DNA of 64,000 bases from assembly GCA_903838705.1 (NCBI GenBank), contig CAILZL010000011.1, forward strand, positions 166,863 to 230,862, in the 5' to 3' direction. The DNA comes from an uncultured Pseudomonadota bacterium (GTDB taxonomy: Bacteria; Pseudomonadota; Gammaproteobacteria; Steroidobacterales; Steroidobacteraceae). Shown piece by piece: positions 27,883 through 36,415 of this stretch. The notes under the pieces were generated by a model, which did not search any database, was not told the origin of the DNA, and saw only the letters and a list, made by a program, of their open reading frames with translations. The translations under genes and the position numbers were made by a program. Every line of letters starts with the position of its first letter. Position 1 is the stretch's first letter.

Positions 27883-29322
27883 ATGCGTGCTATCAATTTA
27901 CAGCGAGCAGTCAGGATCGTCTTGTTAGCAGGTGTCGGTGTGCTCAGTGCCGGACAGGCCAGTGCCTCCGGTTTTGCGCTGGCGGAGCAAAATTCATCGG
28001 GACTGGGTAATGCCTATGCCGGTGCCGCCGCCGTCGCCGAAGATGCCAGCACCATCTTTTTCAATTCAGCTGGTTTATCCCGGATCAGTCGTCCATCACT
28101 TGTGGTCAATCTGTCGGGAATAAATATTGATTCCAAATTTCATGATTCCGGCTCAGTGGCTGCATTGGGTCAGTCACTACCTCCCGGAGGTACCGGGGGT
28201 AATGCTGGCGACTTTACTGTATTGCCATCAGTTTATTTCGCCATGCCTGTTGCACCGGGTTTCAGTGCAGGCTTGAGTGTCAATGCACCATTCGGTCTGA
28301 AGACAGAGTATGACAGCAGCTGGATGGGTCGCTATCAAGCGATAAAGTCAGATGTGAAAACCACTAACATCAATCTCGCAGTGGCGTATCAGCTGAACAA
28401 AATGATATCGCTGGGCGCGGGTGTGGATTATCAGACAATCAATGCGACTCTCACCAGTGCAGTGAACTATGACGCTGTGATTGCAGGAGCTATCCAGGCC
28501 AATCCCCTGTTGTCCGGTCTGGTAAGTTCGATTCCTACGATTATCAGTTTGAATCCGGGATTGCAGGGCGCCAGTAAAGTTAAAGGTGATGACAGTGCAC
28601 CAGGTTTCGATGTCGGGTTGCTGTTAACACCCACGGAACAAACCCGCATCGGGCTTTCCTACCGATCAGCGTTCAAATACAAAATTACAGGCAACACAAC
28701 AATTACTGCGCCAGATCTGACACTTAATCCGCTCAATCCGTCTACGCCAGGTTTGAGTACGGTGAGCACCATCATTCCAGGTGCAAAGGCATCGAGTAAT
28801 GCCAATGGTCTGGCTGATGGTCCGATTACGCTGAACCTTAAGTTACCTGCTTCCGCTCGATTGGCCATTGTTCAGGAGATGGGCAATAAACTGGAATTGT
28901 TGGGAGAGGTGTCGTGGACACAGTGGAGCAGTGTACAAAAGCTTGAGATCGTCCGTACTAACGGAGTGCTTCTGAGTAAGACAGGTGAAAAATGGCAGAA
29001 CACCATGCGTTATGCAGTGGGAGCGAATTACAAGTTGATGGATACGCTCAAACTTCGTGCGGGGATTGCATTTGATGAATCTCCAGTACCTGATTCAACT
29101 CGCACACCACGACTGCCTGATGCTGATCGCACCTGGCTATCGGCTGGTGGCAAATTTGATATCAATAAAAATGTGGCGCTTGATTTTGCTTACGCTCATC
29201 TTTTTGTAAAAGATGCGAAATTAAATCAGGATAATACAAATGCGGTTGCTTACGGGTTGCTTGCTGGAAAGCAGAAAACGAGCATCGATATACTTGGTGT
29301 ACAGGCTACTGTTGGTTTTTAA
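27883..29322 (+). CDS. FadL-family outer membrane transporter
   Basis: A 479-residue outer membrane beta-barrel of the FadL/TodX family, which admits long-chain fatty acids or aromatic hydrocarbons. After the signal peptide (VLLAGVGVLSAGQASASG) comes the diagnostic hatch start GFALAEQNSSGLGNAYAGAAAVAEDASTIFFNSAGLSR with the NPA-like turn, and the chain ends in the terminal strand VQATVGF with a C-terminal Phe. The start ATG has a strong binding site (AAGGGGGAATC). A strong terminator follows. Which hydrophobic compound it carries is not shown by the neighbours. Confidence 0.94.
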   Translation: MRAINLQRAVRIVLLAGVGVLSAGQASASGFALAEQNSSGLGNAYAGAAAVAEDASTIFFNSAGLSRISRPSLVVNLSGINIDSKFHDSGSVAALGQSLPPGGTGGNAGDFTVLPSVYFAMPVAPGFSAGLSVNAPFGLKTEYDSSWMGRYQAIKSDVKTTNINLAVAYQLNKMISLGAGVDYQTINATLTSAVNYDAVIAGAIQANPLLSGLVSSIPTIISLNPGLQGASKVKGDDSAPGFDVGLLLTPTEQTRIGLSYRSAFKYKITGNTTITAPDLTLNPLNPSTPGLSTVSTIIPGAKASSNANGLADGPITLNLKLPASARLAIVQEMGNKLELLGEVSWTQWSSVQKLEIVRTNGVLLSKTGEKWQNTMRYAVGANYKLMDTLKLRAGIAFDESPVPDSTRTPRLPDADRTWLSAGGKFDINKNVALDFAYAHLFVKDAKLNQDNTNAVAYGLLAGKQKTSIDILGVQATVGF

Positions 29323-29361
29323 GCAGTAATAGATATATATTTTTTTGGATGGGCGGGAATA

Positions 29362-29394
29362 AAAAGGGTGGACTGCTTTGCAGTCCACCCTTTT
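29362..29394. terminator. Bidirectional terminator between fadL-like and porin-like genes
   Basis: AAAAGGGTGGACTGC (29362-29376) and GCAGTCCACCCTTTT (29380-29394) form a perfect 15-bp stem with a 3-nt loop. The A and T ends provide a U tract on both strands, so it can stop transcription from both convergent genes. Confidence 0.9.
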
Positions 29395-29421
29395 ATTTAT
29401 AGGTTCAAGTGATCGGATCAG

Positions 29422-30198
29422 TCAGTTGAAATCGTGGGCAACAATTAACTTGAAAACGGTATTGTCCGAAGCCTGGGTCAGACCGAAGCCAAGTCCGGCC
29501 TGTACTTCGAATGACTTGCCCGCGAAATCCACCACACCAAACAGCTGGTGCGACTGGTCACTGCCTTTCGAGAAATGATTAAGCAGACCGAAGTCGGCAT
29601 ATTCTTCCATAGCAAAGGCCCATTCTTTTGATGCGTTGTAAGCAATGCGGGTGGAAGGTGCAAACACCAGTTTATCCAGACCATCATAGGCAGTGTCGAT
29701 GATCGGATTGAATACCACGTCTACCTTGCCGAGATGCCAGCCCACAATAGGTCGAAATTCGGAAGTGATGCGGGTCTGATCCCAGCTCTTTGCGTTGTCA
29801 CTCAGCTCGATGCCAAGACCATAGAAGAAAGTACGATCACCAGCATTGGGCGTGGCAAACAGGGTGCGCAGCTTGAATCCATTCATGCGAGTGCTGCTCT
29901 CGCTGACAGTGTAGAGCGGCAAGTACAAACCGACCTCCCACCATTTGTTGACGCCATAGGCCCATTCGGTCACACCATTAAGGGCGTGATTGGCTGCATA
30001 GGCGCCCGGAAACTCAGGTGCTTTGGCGCCGCTGAATGTGTAGTTATTGTGCCAGGTCAGGTTGAATACACCCGGATCTGCCAGACCACCATCATAGACC
30101 TGAATTTCATCGCCTTGCGCCAGCGCAATCGCCGGGCAGGCAGTGACGATTGCCATAATAAAAACAACTTTTCCCAGGGCAGCACGAATGGCATTCAT
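29422..30198 (-). CDS. Predicted outer membrane beta-barrel protein
   Basis: About 258 residues with a cleavable signal (VVFIMAIVTACPAIALAQG) and a mature part rich in alternating aromatic and polar residues, as in small barrels: FNLTWHNNYTF, WWEVGLYLPLY, FRPIVGWHLGKVDVVFNPIID, FEVQAGLGFGLTQ. It ends in FKLIVAHDFN. I do not recognise a named family; similar proteins are often annotated only as hypothetical or transporter. The Met at 30198 is chosen because it places the signal normally. The gene is convergent with the FadL-like gene, across a shared terminator. Confidence 0.75.
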   Translation of the reverse strand: MNAIRAALGKVVFIMAIVTACPAIALAQGDEIQVYDGGLADPGVFNLTWHNNYTFSGAKAPEFPGAYAANHALNGVTEWAYGVNKWWEVGLYLPLYTVSESSTRMNGFKLRTLFATPNAGDRTFFYGLGIELSDNAKSWDQTRITSEFRPIVGWHLGKVDVVFNPIIDTAYDGLDKLVFAPSTRIAYNASKEWAFAMEEYADFGLLNHFSKGSDQSHQLFGVVDFAGKSFEVQAGLGFGLTQASDNTVFKLIVAHDFN

Positions 30199-30277
30199 AG
30201 TTAATTCACTCTGCATCTATCTTGTTGAAAATTTGAAGCTGAATAACGCTGAACAAAATAAGCAGTAGCGTCAGTCA

Positions 30278-30302
30278 TTAAAAAGGCGCTTTGCAGCGCC
30301 TT
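30278..30302 (-). terminator. Intrinsic terminator of the rpsU-yqeY transcript
   Basis: On the minus strand AAGGCGCT (plus 30295-30302) pairs with AGCGCCTT (plus 30283-30290) around a 4-nt loop and is followed by TTTTTAA. It lies 33 bases after the yqeY stop and closes this transcript before the porin-like gene. Confidence 0.85.
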
Positions 30303-30335
30303 GGGTTCAGTTGCAATCAAGCGGGTGAAAAGAAC

Positions 30336-30782
30336 TCATCCACCCAGTTTGGCTTTAATTGCGGCACTTACCGCTGCCATGTCGGCTCTGCCCGCAGCCT
30401 GCTGTTTGACTGCAGCAACGACTTTGCCCATGTCCTTGATGGAGCTTGCTCCGGTACTGGCAATGGCAGTGGCAATCACGGCTTCCAGTTCAGCGGCGGA
30501 GAGTTGTTCAGGCAGGTAAACCTGCAGCTGGGCAATTTCGCGGGCTTCCTTCTCAGCCAGGTCTTCGCGATTACCCGCGCGGAATTGCTCAATGGCTTCC
30601 TTGCGGGTTTTGATCATCTTTTCCAGCGCCGCCATGATCTGTGTGTCATCAAGCGTGATGCGTTCATCCACTTCACGCTGTTTGATGGCGGCCTGCAACA
30701 TGCGAATGGTGCCAAGACGATCGCTGTCCTTGGCACGCATGGCCGCCTTCATGTCTTCACTGATGCGTTCCTTGAGTGACAT
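30336..30782 (-). CDS. yqeY: YqeY/GatB-tail domain protein
   Basis: About 148 residues of the YqeY family, which resembles the C-terminal tail domain of the GatB amidotransferase subunit. Features are SLKERISEDMKAAMRAKDSDRLGTIRMLQAAIKQREVDERI, then QYLPEQLSAAELEAVI-like VYLPEQLSAAELEAVIATAI and the ending GKVVAAVKQQAAGRADMAAVSAAIKAKLGG. The role is unclear; a tRNA-related one is suspected. The start at 30782 fits the family, 16 bp after the rpsU stop. rpsU-yqeY is a conserved pair, normally followed by dnaG. Confidence 0.95.
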   Translation of the reverse strand: MSLKERISEDMKAAMRAKDSDRLGTIRMLQAAIKQREVDERITLDDTQIMAALEKMIKTRKEAIEQFRAGNREDLAEKEAREIAQLQVYLPEQLSAAELEAVIATAIASTGASSIKDMGKVVAAVKQQAAGRADMAAVSAAIKAKLGG

Positions 30783-30798
30783 GAGGCGAGCGAGGGGT

Positions 30799-31050
30799 TC
30801 AGGCGCGAGCAGCAGGACGTGCAGGAGCTGCTGTGGCCGGACGACCACGAGGAGCGCTTGACGGACGGTTTGAGCGCTTCATGTGGCGCTTTACCGCAGC
30901 CGCTTTTTTACGTTTCCGTTCCTGAGTCGGCTTCTCGTAGAATTCACGGCGACGCAGTTCAGTCAGCACACCGGCTTTTTCGCAGGCGCGCTTGAAGCGG
31001 CGCAGGGCAGCATCGAAATATTCGTTCTCTCGAACGCGAACGCTAGGCAT
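30799..31050 (-). CDS. rpsU: 30S ribosomal protein S21 with an extended tail
   Basis: The first ~60 residues are typical S21: [56 protein letters not shown]. The protein is 83 residues, about 12 longer than E. coli S21, because of a low-complexity Pro/Ala/Arg/Ser tail (from [13 protein letters not shown] to the end). A GAGG binding site precedes the ATG. S21 sits at the mRNA exit platform and aids initiation. The gene diverges from tsaD, the conserved arrangement in gammaproteobacteria. Confidence 0.97.
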   Translation of the reverse strand: MPSVRVRENEYFDAALRRFKRACEKAGVLTELRRREFYEKPTQERKRKKAAAVKRHMKRSNRPSSAPRGRPATAAPARPAARA

Positions 31051-31186
31051 CGAAACCTCGAAACTAAATAAAGACAGGTACCGACCGGTCTATGGTGTAA
31101 AAAGAGCGCGGCAGTTTAATGAGACCCGCGCTGAAAAGCAAAGCCGGGTGATTTTCCATAGTTGGAGCTGGGTGGATTTAAGACGC

Positions 31187-32239
31187 ATGCGTGTACTGGC
31201 AATTGAAACTTCCTGTGATGAAACGGCCGTTGCCATCTATGACAGCGAGCTGGGCCTGATGGCGCACCAGCTGCATAGTCAGGTGGCCCTGCACGCGGTA
31301 TTTGGCGGGGTGGTGCCGGAATTGGCCTCGCGTGACCATGTGCGAAAGCTGCTGCCCCTGATCGAGGCGACCCTGAAACAGGCGGGGATTGACCACGCCC
31401 AGCTGGACGGGGTGGCCTATACCGCCGGACCCGGGCTGATAGGCGCGTTACTGGTGGGAGCGGCAGTGGCACGCAGTTACGCCTTTGCGCGCGGTATTCC
31501 CGCGCTGGGGGTGCATCATCTGGAAGGTCATTTGCTGGCGCCTATGCTGGAGGCCGATCCGCCGCGCTATCCATTTGTGGCCTTACTGGTGTCAGGCGGC
31601 CACACATTGCTGGCCAAGGTGGCCGGCTTGGGTCAGTACCAGATTCTGGGTTCCACTCTGGATGATGCAGCGGGCGAGGCCTTTGATAAGACTGCCAAGG
31701 CGATGGGGCTGCCCTATCCCGGCGGGCCAGCACTGGCCAGCCTGGCTGAGCGGGGCAGGCTGGGCCGGTACGATTTCCCACGCCCCATGCTGGATAGACC
31801 GGGGCTGGACTTCAGTTTCAGCGGGTTGAAAACTGCGGTGGTGGTCACTTTGCGGCAATTACAGCAGGGTGGTGCGCCGCTGGACGAGCAGACCCGCGCG
31901 GATGTGGCTTGTTCGTTCCAGGAAGCGGTGGTGGAAACCCTGACCGCCAAGTGCATGCGCGCGCTCAAGCAGACGGGGGCCCGCACCCTGGTGGTCGCAG
32001 GCGGTGTGGGCGCGAACCGCGCCTTGCGCGCGCGTCTGTTGTCCATGGGCGAGCAAAGGGGTATTGCCGTGCGGTATCCACGCCCGGAGTTTTGCACCGA
32101 TAATGCGGCGATGATTGCCTATGCAGGGTGCCAGCGCCTGCTGGCCGGTCAGCAGGATGATCTGCAGATTCGAGCCGTTGCCCGCTGGCCCATCGACAGC
32201 CTGCAAATACCGCAAGTCACGACTGTTTCGTCCAATTGA
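31187..32239 (+). CDS. tsaD: tRNA N6-threonylcarbamoyltransferase TsaD
   Basis: A 350-residue member of the Kae1/TsaD family that completes threonylcarbamoyl-adenosine 37 on ANN-decoding tRNAs. It begins [19 protein letters not shown], has the metal-binding histidines in [14 protein letters not shown], then [17 protein letters not shown], the block [23 protein letters not shown] and C-terminal [13 protein letters not shown] with [17 protein letters not shown]. The frame is open from 30992, across the divergent promoter region, but homology and length put the start at 31187. folB begins at or just after its stop codon. Confidence 0.97.
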   Translation: MRVLAIETSCDETAVAIYDSELGLMAHQLHSQVALHAVFGGVVPELASRDHVRKLLPLIEATLKQAGIDHAQLDGVAYTAGPGLIGALLVGAAVARSYAFARGIPALGVHHLEGHLLAPMLEADPPRYPFVALLVSGGHTLLAKVAGLGQYQILGSTLDDAAGEAFDKTAKAMGLPYPGGPALASLAERGRLGRYDFPRPMLDRPGLDFSFSGLKTAVVVTLRQLQQGGAPLDEQTRADVACSFQEAVVETLTAKCMRALKQTGARTLVVAGGVGANRALRARLLSMGEQRGIAVRYPRPEFCTDNAAMIAYAGCQRLLAGQQDDLQIRAVARWPIDSLQIPQVTTVSSN

Positions 32240-32247
32240 GTGAAATA

Positions 32248-32628
32248 ATGGCCATGAATGACAGGATTTTTCTGACGGCACTGCGCACCGAATGCATTGT
32301 CGGGATCTGGGACTGGGAGCGGAAAGTCAAGCAAACGGTGGTGATCGACCTGGAAATGGCCTGCGATATCCGCAAGGCGGCGCTCAGTGATCGCATCGAA
32401 GATACGGTGGACTACAAGACGGTCAGCAAGCGGATACTGGCCTTTGTGGGCGAGTCGCAGTACCAGTTGGTGGAAACCTTGACTGAAAATATCGCCCGGA
32501 TTGTAATAATTGAGTTTTCTGTGCCTTGGGTACGTGTAAGATTAAACAAGATAGGTGCGATTAGAAACTCGCGGGATGTAGGGATATCGATTGAGCGTCG
32601 TGCTGAAGATTACCTGCAACCTGATTAG
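32248..32628 (+). CDS. folB: Dihydroneopterin aldolase
   Basis: A folate-pathway enzyme that cleaves dihydroneopterin to 6-hydroxymethyl-dihydropterin. The core matches FolB: DRIFLTALRTECIVGIWDWERKVKQTVVIDLEMACDIRKAALSD, DTVDYKTVSKRI, YQLVETLTENIARIVI with the catalytic Glu region, and VRVRLNKIGAIRNSRDVGISIERR. The start is uncertain: a TTG at 32236 overlaps the tsaD stop, and ATGs lie at 32248 and 32254; homology favours one of the ATGs. folK follows after 9 bp. Confidence 0.93.
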   Translation: MAMNDRIFLTALRTECIVGIWDWERKVKQTVVIDLEMACDIRKAALSDRIEDTVDYKTVSKRILAFVGESQYQLVETLTENIARIVIIEFSVPWVRVRLNKIGAIRNSRDVGISIERRAEDYLQPD

Positions 32629-32637
32629 AGAAGAAAT

Positions 32638-33120
32638 ATGCCCGATGTTTACGTCGCGGCCGGTAGCAATATCGAGCCGAAACAGAATCTGCGCACGGCG
32701 ATCAATGCCCTGAAACGCCGGCTTGGCGAAGTACAAGTATCACGCGCCTATCGCAATAAAGCGGTTGGATTTGAAGGACCCGAATTCATCAATCTGGTGA
32801 TCGGGTTCAAGGCTGATCTGACTTTGACCGAAGTTCTGGCGGTGCTACAGGCCGTGGAAGGCCTGTGTGGCCGGGCGCGCAAAGCGCCCAAATTCGAGCC
32901 GCGCACCATGGATCTGGATCTCCTGATTTACGGCGATATGGTCTGTGCTACACATGCCATCACGCTGCCGCGTCCTGATCTGGTCAAGCGTGCCTACATG
33001 CTCGGGCCCCTGGCGGAGCTGGCACCGGGTCTGGTACATCCCACCCTGCATAAAACTATCGGGGAGCTGTGGCAGGAATTTGATCAGGCCGCACACCCCA
33101 TGACGGTGGTTGACCTCTAG
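32638..33120 (+). CDS. folK: 6-hydroxymethyl-7,8-dihydropterin pyrophosphokinase
   Basis: A 160-residue HPPK that activates the pterin for dihydropteroate synthesis, the step after FolB. The family pattern is plain: VYVAAGSNIEPKQNLRTAINAL, YRNKAVGFEGPEFINLVIGF, the LQAVEGLCGRARKAPKFEPRTMDLDLLIYGD block with the magnesium-binding DLDLL, and LPRPDLVKRAYMLGPLAELAP. It is in a likely operon with tsaD and folB and converges with the pteridine reductase gene 15 bp away. Confidence 0.97.
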   Translation: MPDVYVAAGSNIEPKQNLRTAINALKRRLGEVQVSRAYRNKAVGFEGPEFINLVIGFKADLTLTEVLAVLQAVEGLCGRARKAPKFEPRTMDLDLLIYGDMVCATHAITLPRPDLVKRAYMLGPLAELAPGLVHPTLHKTIGELWQEFDQAAHPMTVVDL

Positions 33121-33135
33121 CCACGGCGTCTGCGC

Positions 33136-33897
33136 CTACCAGCCAATACTCCGGCCTCCGTCGATGGCCAGTATCTGGCCGGTCACATAGGGCGCATCCT
33201 TGGCGAAATACAGGGCCGCAAGCGCGATGTCTTGCGGCGTTCCCTGCCTTTTGAGTGCGGTCTTGCTGATGATTTCCTGCTGAAGACCGCTGCTCATTTC
33301 GTGTTCCGGCCATAGCACCGGACCCGGGGCAATCGCATTGACGCGGATATCCGGCCCCAGTTCGCGTGCCAGCGATTTGGTCAGCATGACCAGCCCCGAC
33401 TTGGCCAGACAGTACACCGTATGTTCCGGCAATGGGCGCTGTGCGTGAATGTCCACCATGTTGAGGATCAGGCCTTGTGTGGCACGCAGATGCGGTGCGG
33501 CGGCCTGTGCCAGGAACAGGGGTGCTTTCAGATTGCTGCCCAGCAGATCATCCCATTGCTGTTCGCTGATCGAGCCGACAGGGGTGGGATAAAAACTGGA
33601 CGCGTTGTTGATCAGAATGTCCAGCCGCCCGAATTGCTGAATGGTTCCGCTGATCAGTTGCGGCAGGGTATGGGTATCAAGCAGGTTGCAGCACAATGCG
33701 ATGGCTGAGCGGGGGCGTAAAGCGTTCAACTCCGCAACCAGTGTTTCAGCACTGGCCTGCGAGCTGCGATAATGAATAACCAGCTGCGCGCCCTGCTGAT
33801 GCAGGGCATGTGCGATGGCATTGCCAAGGCGTTTTGCGCCGCCCGTGATGAGAGCAACTTTGCCTGCCAGCTGGTTTGCAGTAGTGACCGTACTCAT
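33136..33897 (-). CDS. folM: Pteridine reductase (short-chain dehydrogenase)
   Basis: About 253 residues of the SDR fold. The cofactor motif VALITGGAKRLGNAIAHALHQQGAQLVIHYRSS has the TGxxxRxG pattern and HYRSS of pteridine reductases; NNASSFYPTPVG is the family version of the NNA motif, and YCLAKSGL carries the catalytic Tyr and Lys. The final GQILAIDGGRSIGW is also typical. FolM/PTR1-like enzymes reduce dihydrofolate or dihydromonapterin. Its place beside folB and folK supports a pterin substrate. Start at 33897 is chosen over 33951, which would overlap the divergent midA gene. Confidence 0.92.
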   Translation of the reverse strand: MSTVTTANQLAGKVALITGGAKRLGNAIAHALHQQGAQLVIHYRSSQASAETLVAELNALRPRSAIALCCNLLDTHTLPQLISGTIQQFGRLDILINNASSFYPTPVGSISEQQWDDLLGSNLKAPLFLAQAAAPHLRATQGLILNMVDIHAQRPLPEHTVYCLAKSGLVMLTKSLARELGPDIRVNAIAPGPVLWPEHEMSSGLQQEIISKTALKRQGTPQDIALAALYFAKDAPYVTGQILAIDGGRSIGW

Positions 33898-33932
33898 GAC
33901 TTTTCTGATTCTACCGGGATGACCAATCGATA

Positions 33933-35129
33933 ATGCAGCACACCTTAGCATCCCGCAGGAATAGTTTGGCAGATCACTTGAGCAGCACAGAACAGTTGCA
34001 CAGTGAGCAATTGCTGCAACTGGTTCGCGCCAAGATCGAAGCCGCTGGCGGCTGGCTGGATTTTCAGACGTTTATGGATCTGGTGCTGTATGCGCCCGGA
34101 CTGGGTTACTACAGTGCAGGTACGCACAAACTGGGCGCCGGAGGCGACTTCACCACCGCGCCGGAAATTTCACCGTTGTTCAGTCGCTGTGTGGCCATGC
34201 AATGTGTGGAAGTCTTGCGGCAACTGAAGCAGGGCAGCGTGCTTGAGCTGGGCGCCGGTTCGGGCGTGATGGCTGTGGACATGCTGCGCGAGTTTGAAAA
34301 GCTCGAATGTCTGCCTGAGCGTTATTACATACTGGAAGTGAGCGCCGATCTGCGTGCGCGCCAGCAGGCCCTGATACAGCAGCAGTTGCCGCAGTATCTT
34401 GATCGTGTGCAGTGGCTGGATGCATTGCAGGCTGATTTTGTGGGTGTGATAGTTGCCAATGAAGTGCTGGATGCCTTGCCGGTTCAGCGGTTCTGTATCC
34501 AGCAGGGTGGCGTGCAGGTCATGGGTGTGAGCTATACCGACGCAGGCTTGTGCTGGCAGCCCCGCGCTGCGGATGACACGCTGGTAAAGGCGGTTCGGGC
34601 CATTGAAAGCAATTTGCTGTTCAGCCTGCCTGAGGGCTATTGCAGCGAGGTGAATCTGCAACTGCCGGCATGGATAGGATCGCTGGGCGATTCACTTCAG
34701 CGTGGTGCCGTGCTGTTCATCGATTATGGCTTTACCCAGTCGCAGTATTACAGCGTCGATCGTACCCGGGGCACGCTGAGCTGTTTCTTCCGTCAGCGCA
34801 TGCATGATGACCCTTTAATCAATGTCGGAGTTCAGGACATCACCGCGTGGGTGGATTTCACAGCGGTAGCCAGTGCCGGACTGGCTGCCGGGATGGAACT
34901 TGAAGGCTTCGCCACCCAGGCACATTTTCTGTTCGGCTGCGGTCTGGACCGGCTTCTGACGGACATGAGTGAACAACCGGATGAGATTCGCTGGCAGTTG
35001 TCGCAGCAGGTGCAGAAGTTGACGCTGCCGGGAGAGATGGGCGAAAGCTTCAAGGCTATGGCCTTTTCCAAAGATTGCAACCTTCAGCTCAGTGGTTTTG
35101 CATTCCGTGATCTGCGCGATCGTTTGTAA
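33933..35129 (+). CDS. MidA-family SAM-dependent methyltransferase
   Basis: A 398-residue member of the MidA/NDUFAF7 family. Signature segments are GWLDFQTFMDLVLYAPGLGYYSAGTHKLGAGGDFTTAPEISPLFSRC, the SAM motif VLELGAGSGVMAVDML, ANEVLDALPVQRF and LFIDYGFTQSQYY. The mitochondrial homologue methylates an arginine of a complex I subunit; the bacterial target is not established. A start nearer to residue 13 is possible because the first residues are atypical. It diverges from folM by 35 bp and abuts cca end to end. Confidence 0.92.
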   Translation: MQHTLASRRNSLADHLSSTEQLHSEQLLQLVRAKIEAAGGWLDFQTFMDLVLYAPGLGYYSAGTHKLGAGGDFTTAPEISPLFSRCVAMQCVEVLRQLKQGSVLELGAGSGVMAVDMLREFEKLECLPERYYILEVSADLRARQQALIQQQLPQYLDRVQWLDALQADFVGVIVANEVLDALPVQRFCIQQGGVQVMGVSYTDAGLCWQPRAADDTLVKAVRAIESNLLFSLPEGYCSEVNLQLPAWIGSLGDSLQRGAVLFIDYGFTQSQYYSVDRTRGTLSCFFRQRMHDDPLINVGVQDITAWVDFTAVASAGLAAGMELEGFATQAHFLFGCGLDRLLTDMSEQPDEIRWQLSQQVQKLTLPGEMGESFKAMAFSKDCNLQLSGFAFRDLRDRL

Positions 35130-36377
35130 TCACGCTTCCCCGGTGGGGTGCGGGTAGTTCGCTTTGAATTGCTCTAAGGCGTGCATGCGCTGCTGACGTA
35201 AAGCCTCCGCAATTTGCGCACCGCTGTGATTTTCTATCATTGCAGCATCGGGCTTGATCTTTGCGATCGCATTCCGCGCTTGTAAAAGGAATTGTGCCTG
35301 CGGGTAATTACGATCTTCGAAACCGGTACGACCCCGTGCATCGGCTTCGCAGGCCAGCAGAAACTGTTCGAAGCGTTGCGGTCGACGGATCGCATCCAGT
35401 TTTTCCAGAAAGTCCAGCAACGTACTGCTGCGCATTTCAAATGCCGCGTGCAATTTGCCATGTTGCGCGGCAGTGATCAGCGCCAGATCACGATACTCAT
35501 TGGGAACACGCCAGCGTTCACATACAGCTTGTACCAGTGGTACACCGCGTGCTTCGTGACCGATATGACGCGGCCATTCGGCTTTAGGTGTGGTGCCCTT
35601 GCCAAGATCATGCATCAGCGAGCCAAAGCGCATGACCGGGTCGTTGCTGATGCGTGCGGCCTGCTGCATCACCATGAGTATGTGGATGCCGGTGTCAATT
35701 TCCGGATGCCAGCGCTCCGGTTGCGGTACGCCGAACAGCGCATCGACTTCGGGCAGGATAACTTTCAGCGCGCCGCAATCGCGTAAAACTCGCAGGAATA
35801 TCTGCGGTGCATCGCTGCACAGTGCCAGCTGTGTTTCGCGCCACACCCGCTCGGGAGTCAGTGCACTTAATTCCCCGCTCGCACTGATCTGCTGCATCAG
35901 TGCCAGAGTGGTATCTGCCACCGTAAAACCCAGGGCCGCAAAGCGTGCAGCAAAGCGCGCCACCCGCAGCACGCGCAGCGGATCTTCAACAAATGCCGGC
36001 GAAACATGGCGCAGTTTTCTGGAAGCAAGATCTGCCTGTCCGCCGTAAGGATCAATCAGCTCGCCGCTGTTTATGTCCTGCGCGATAGCGTTGATGGTGA
36101 GATCACGGCGCAGCAGGTCCTGTTCCAGCGTCACGTCGGGAGAAAAACGTGTATCAAAGCCGTGATAACCGGGACCGGTCTTGCGCTCTGTGCGTGCCAG
36201 TGCATATTCCTCATGCGTATCGGGATGCAGAAAAACCGGAAAATCCTTACCGACTGCCTGGTATCCGAGAGTCAGCATTGTTTCAGGTGTGGCGCCCACG
36301 ACCATCCAGTCCCGTTCTTTCACGGGCATATTGAGCAGGGTGTCGCGTACCGCACCCCCAACCAGATAAGTCTTCAT
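35130..36377 (-). CDS. cca: Multifunctional CCA tRNA nucleotidyltransferase
   Basis: A 415-residue class II CCA-adding enzyme that builds or repairs the tRNA 3' CCA end. The polymerase head begins MKTYLVGGAVRDTLLNMPVKERDWMVVGATPETML, followed by RRDLTINAIAQD and RVLRVARFAARFAALGF. The C-terminal half has an HD domain (MRFGSLMHDLGKGTTP, HEARGVPLVQAVCERWRVP), as in the multifunctional gammaproteobacterial enzyme with phosphatase and phosphodiesterase activities. Length matches E. coli Cca. Its stop codon is directly adjacent to that of the convergent midA gene. Confidence 0.97.
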   Translation of the reverse strand: MKTYLVGGAVRDTLLNMPVKERDWMVVGATPETMLTLGYQAVGKDFPVFLHPDTHEEYALARTERKTGPGYHGFDTRFSPDVTLEQDLLRRDLTINAIAQDINSGELIDPYGGQADLASRKLRHVSPAFVEDPLRVLRVARFAARFAALGFTVADTTLALMQQISASGELSALTPERVWRETQLALCSDAPQIFLRVLRDCGALKVILPEVDALFGVPQPERWHPEIDTGIHILMVMQQAARISNDPVMRFGSLMHDLGKGTTPKAEWPRHIGHEARGVPLVQAVCERWRVPNEYRDLALITAAQHGKLHAAFEMRSSTLLDFLEKLDAIRRPQRFEQFLLACEADARGRTGFEDRNYPQAQFLLQARNAIAKIKPDAAMIENHSGAQIAEALRQQRMHALEQFKANYPHPTGEA

Positions 36378-36415
36378 GTGGTTATAGTAGCTGAGTAAAG
36401 TTGAAGGATGCTGTG

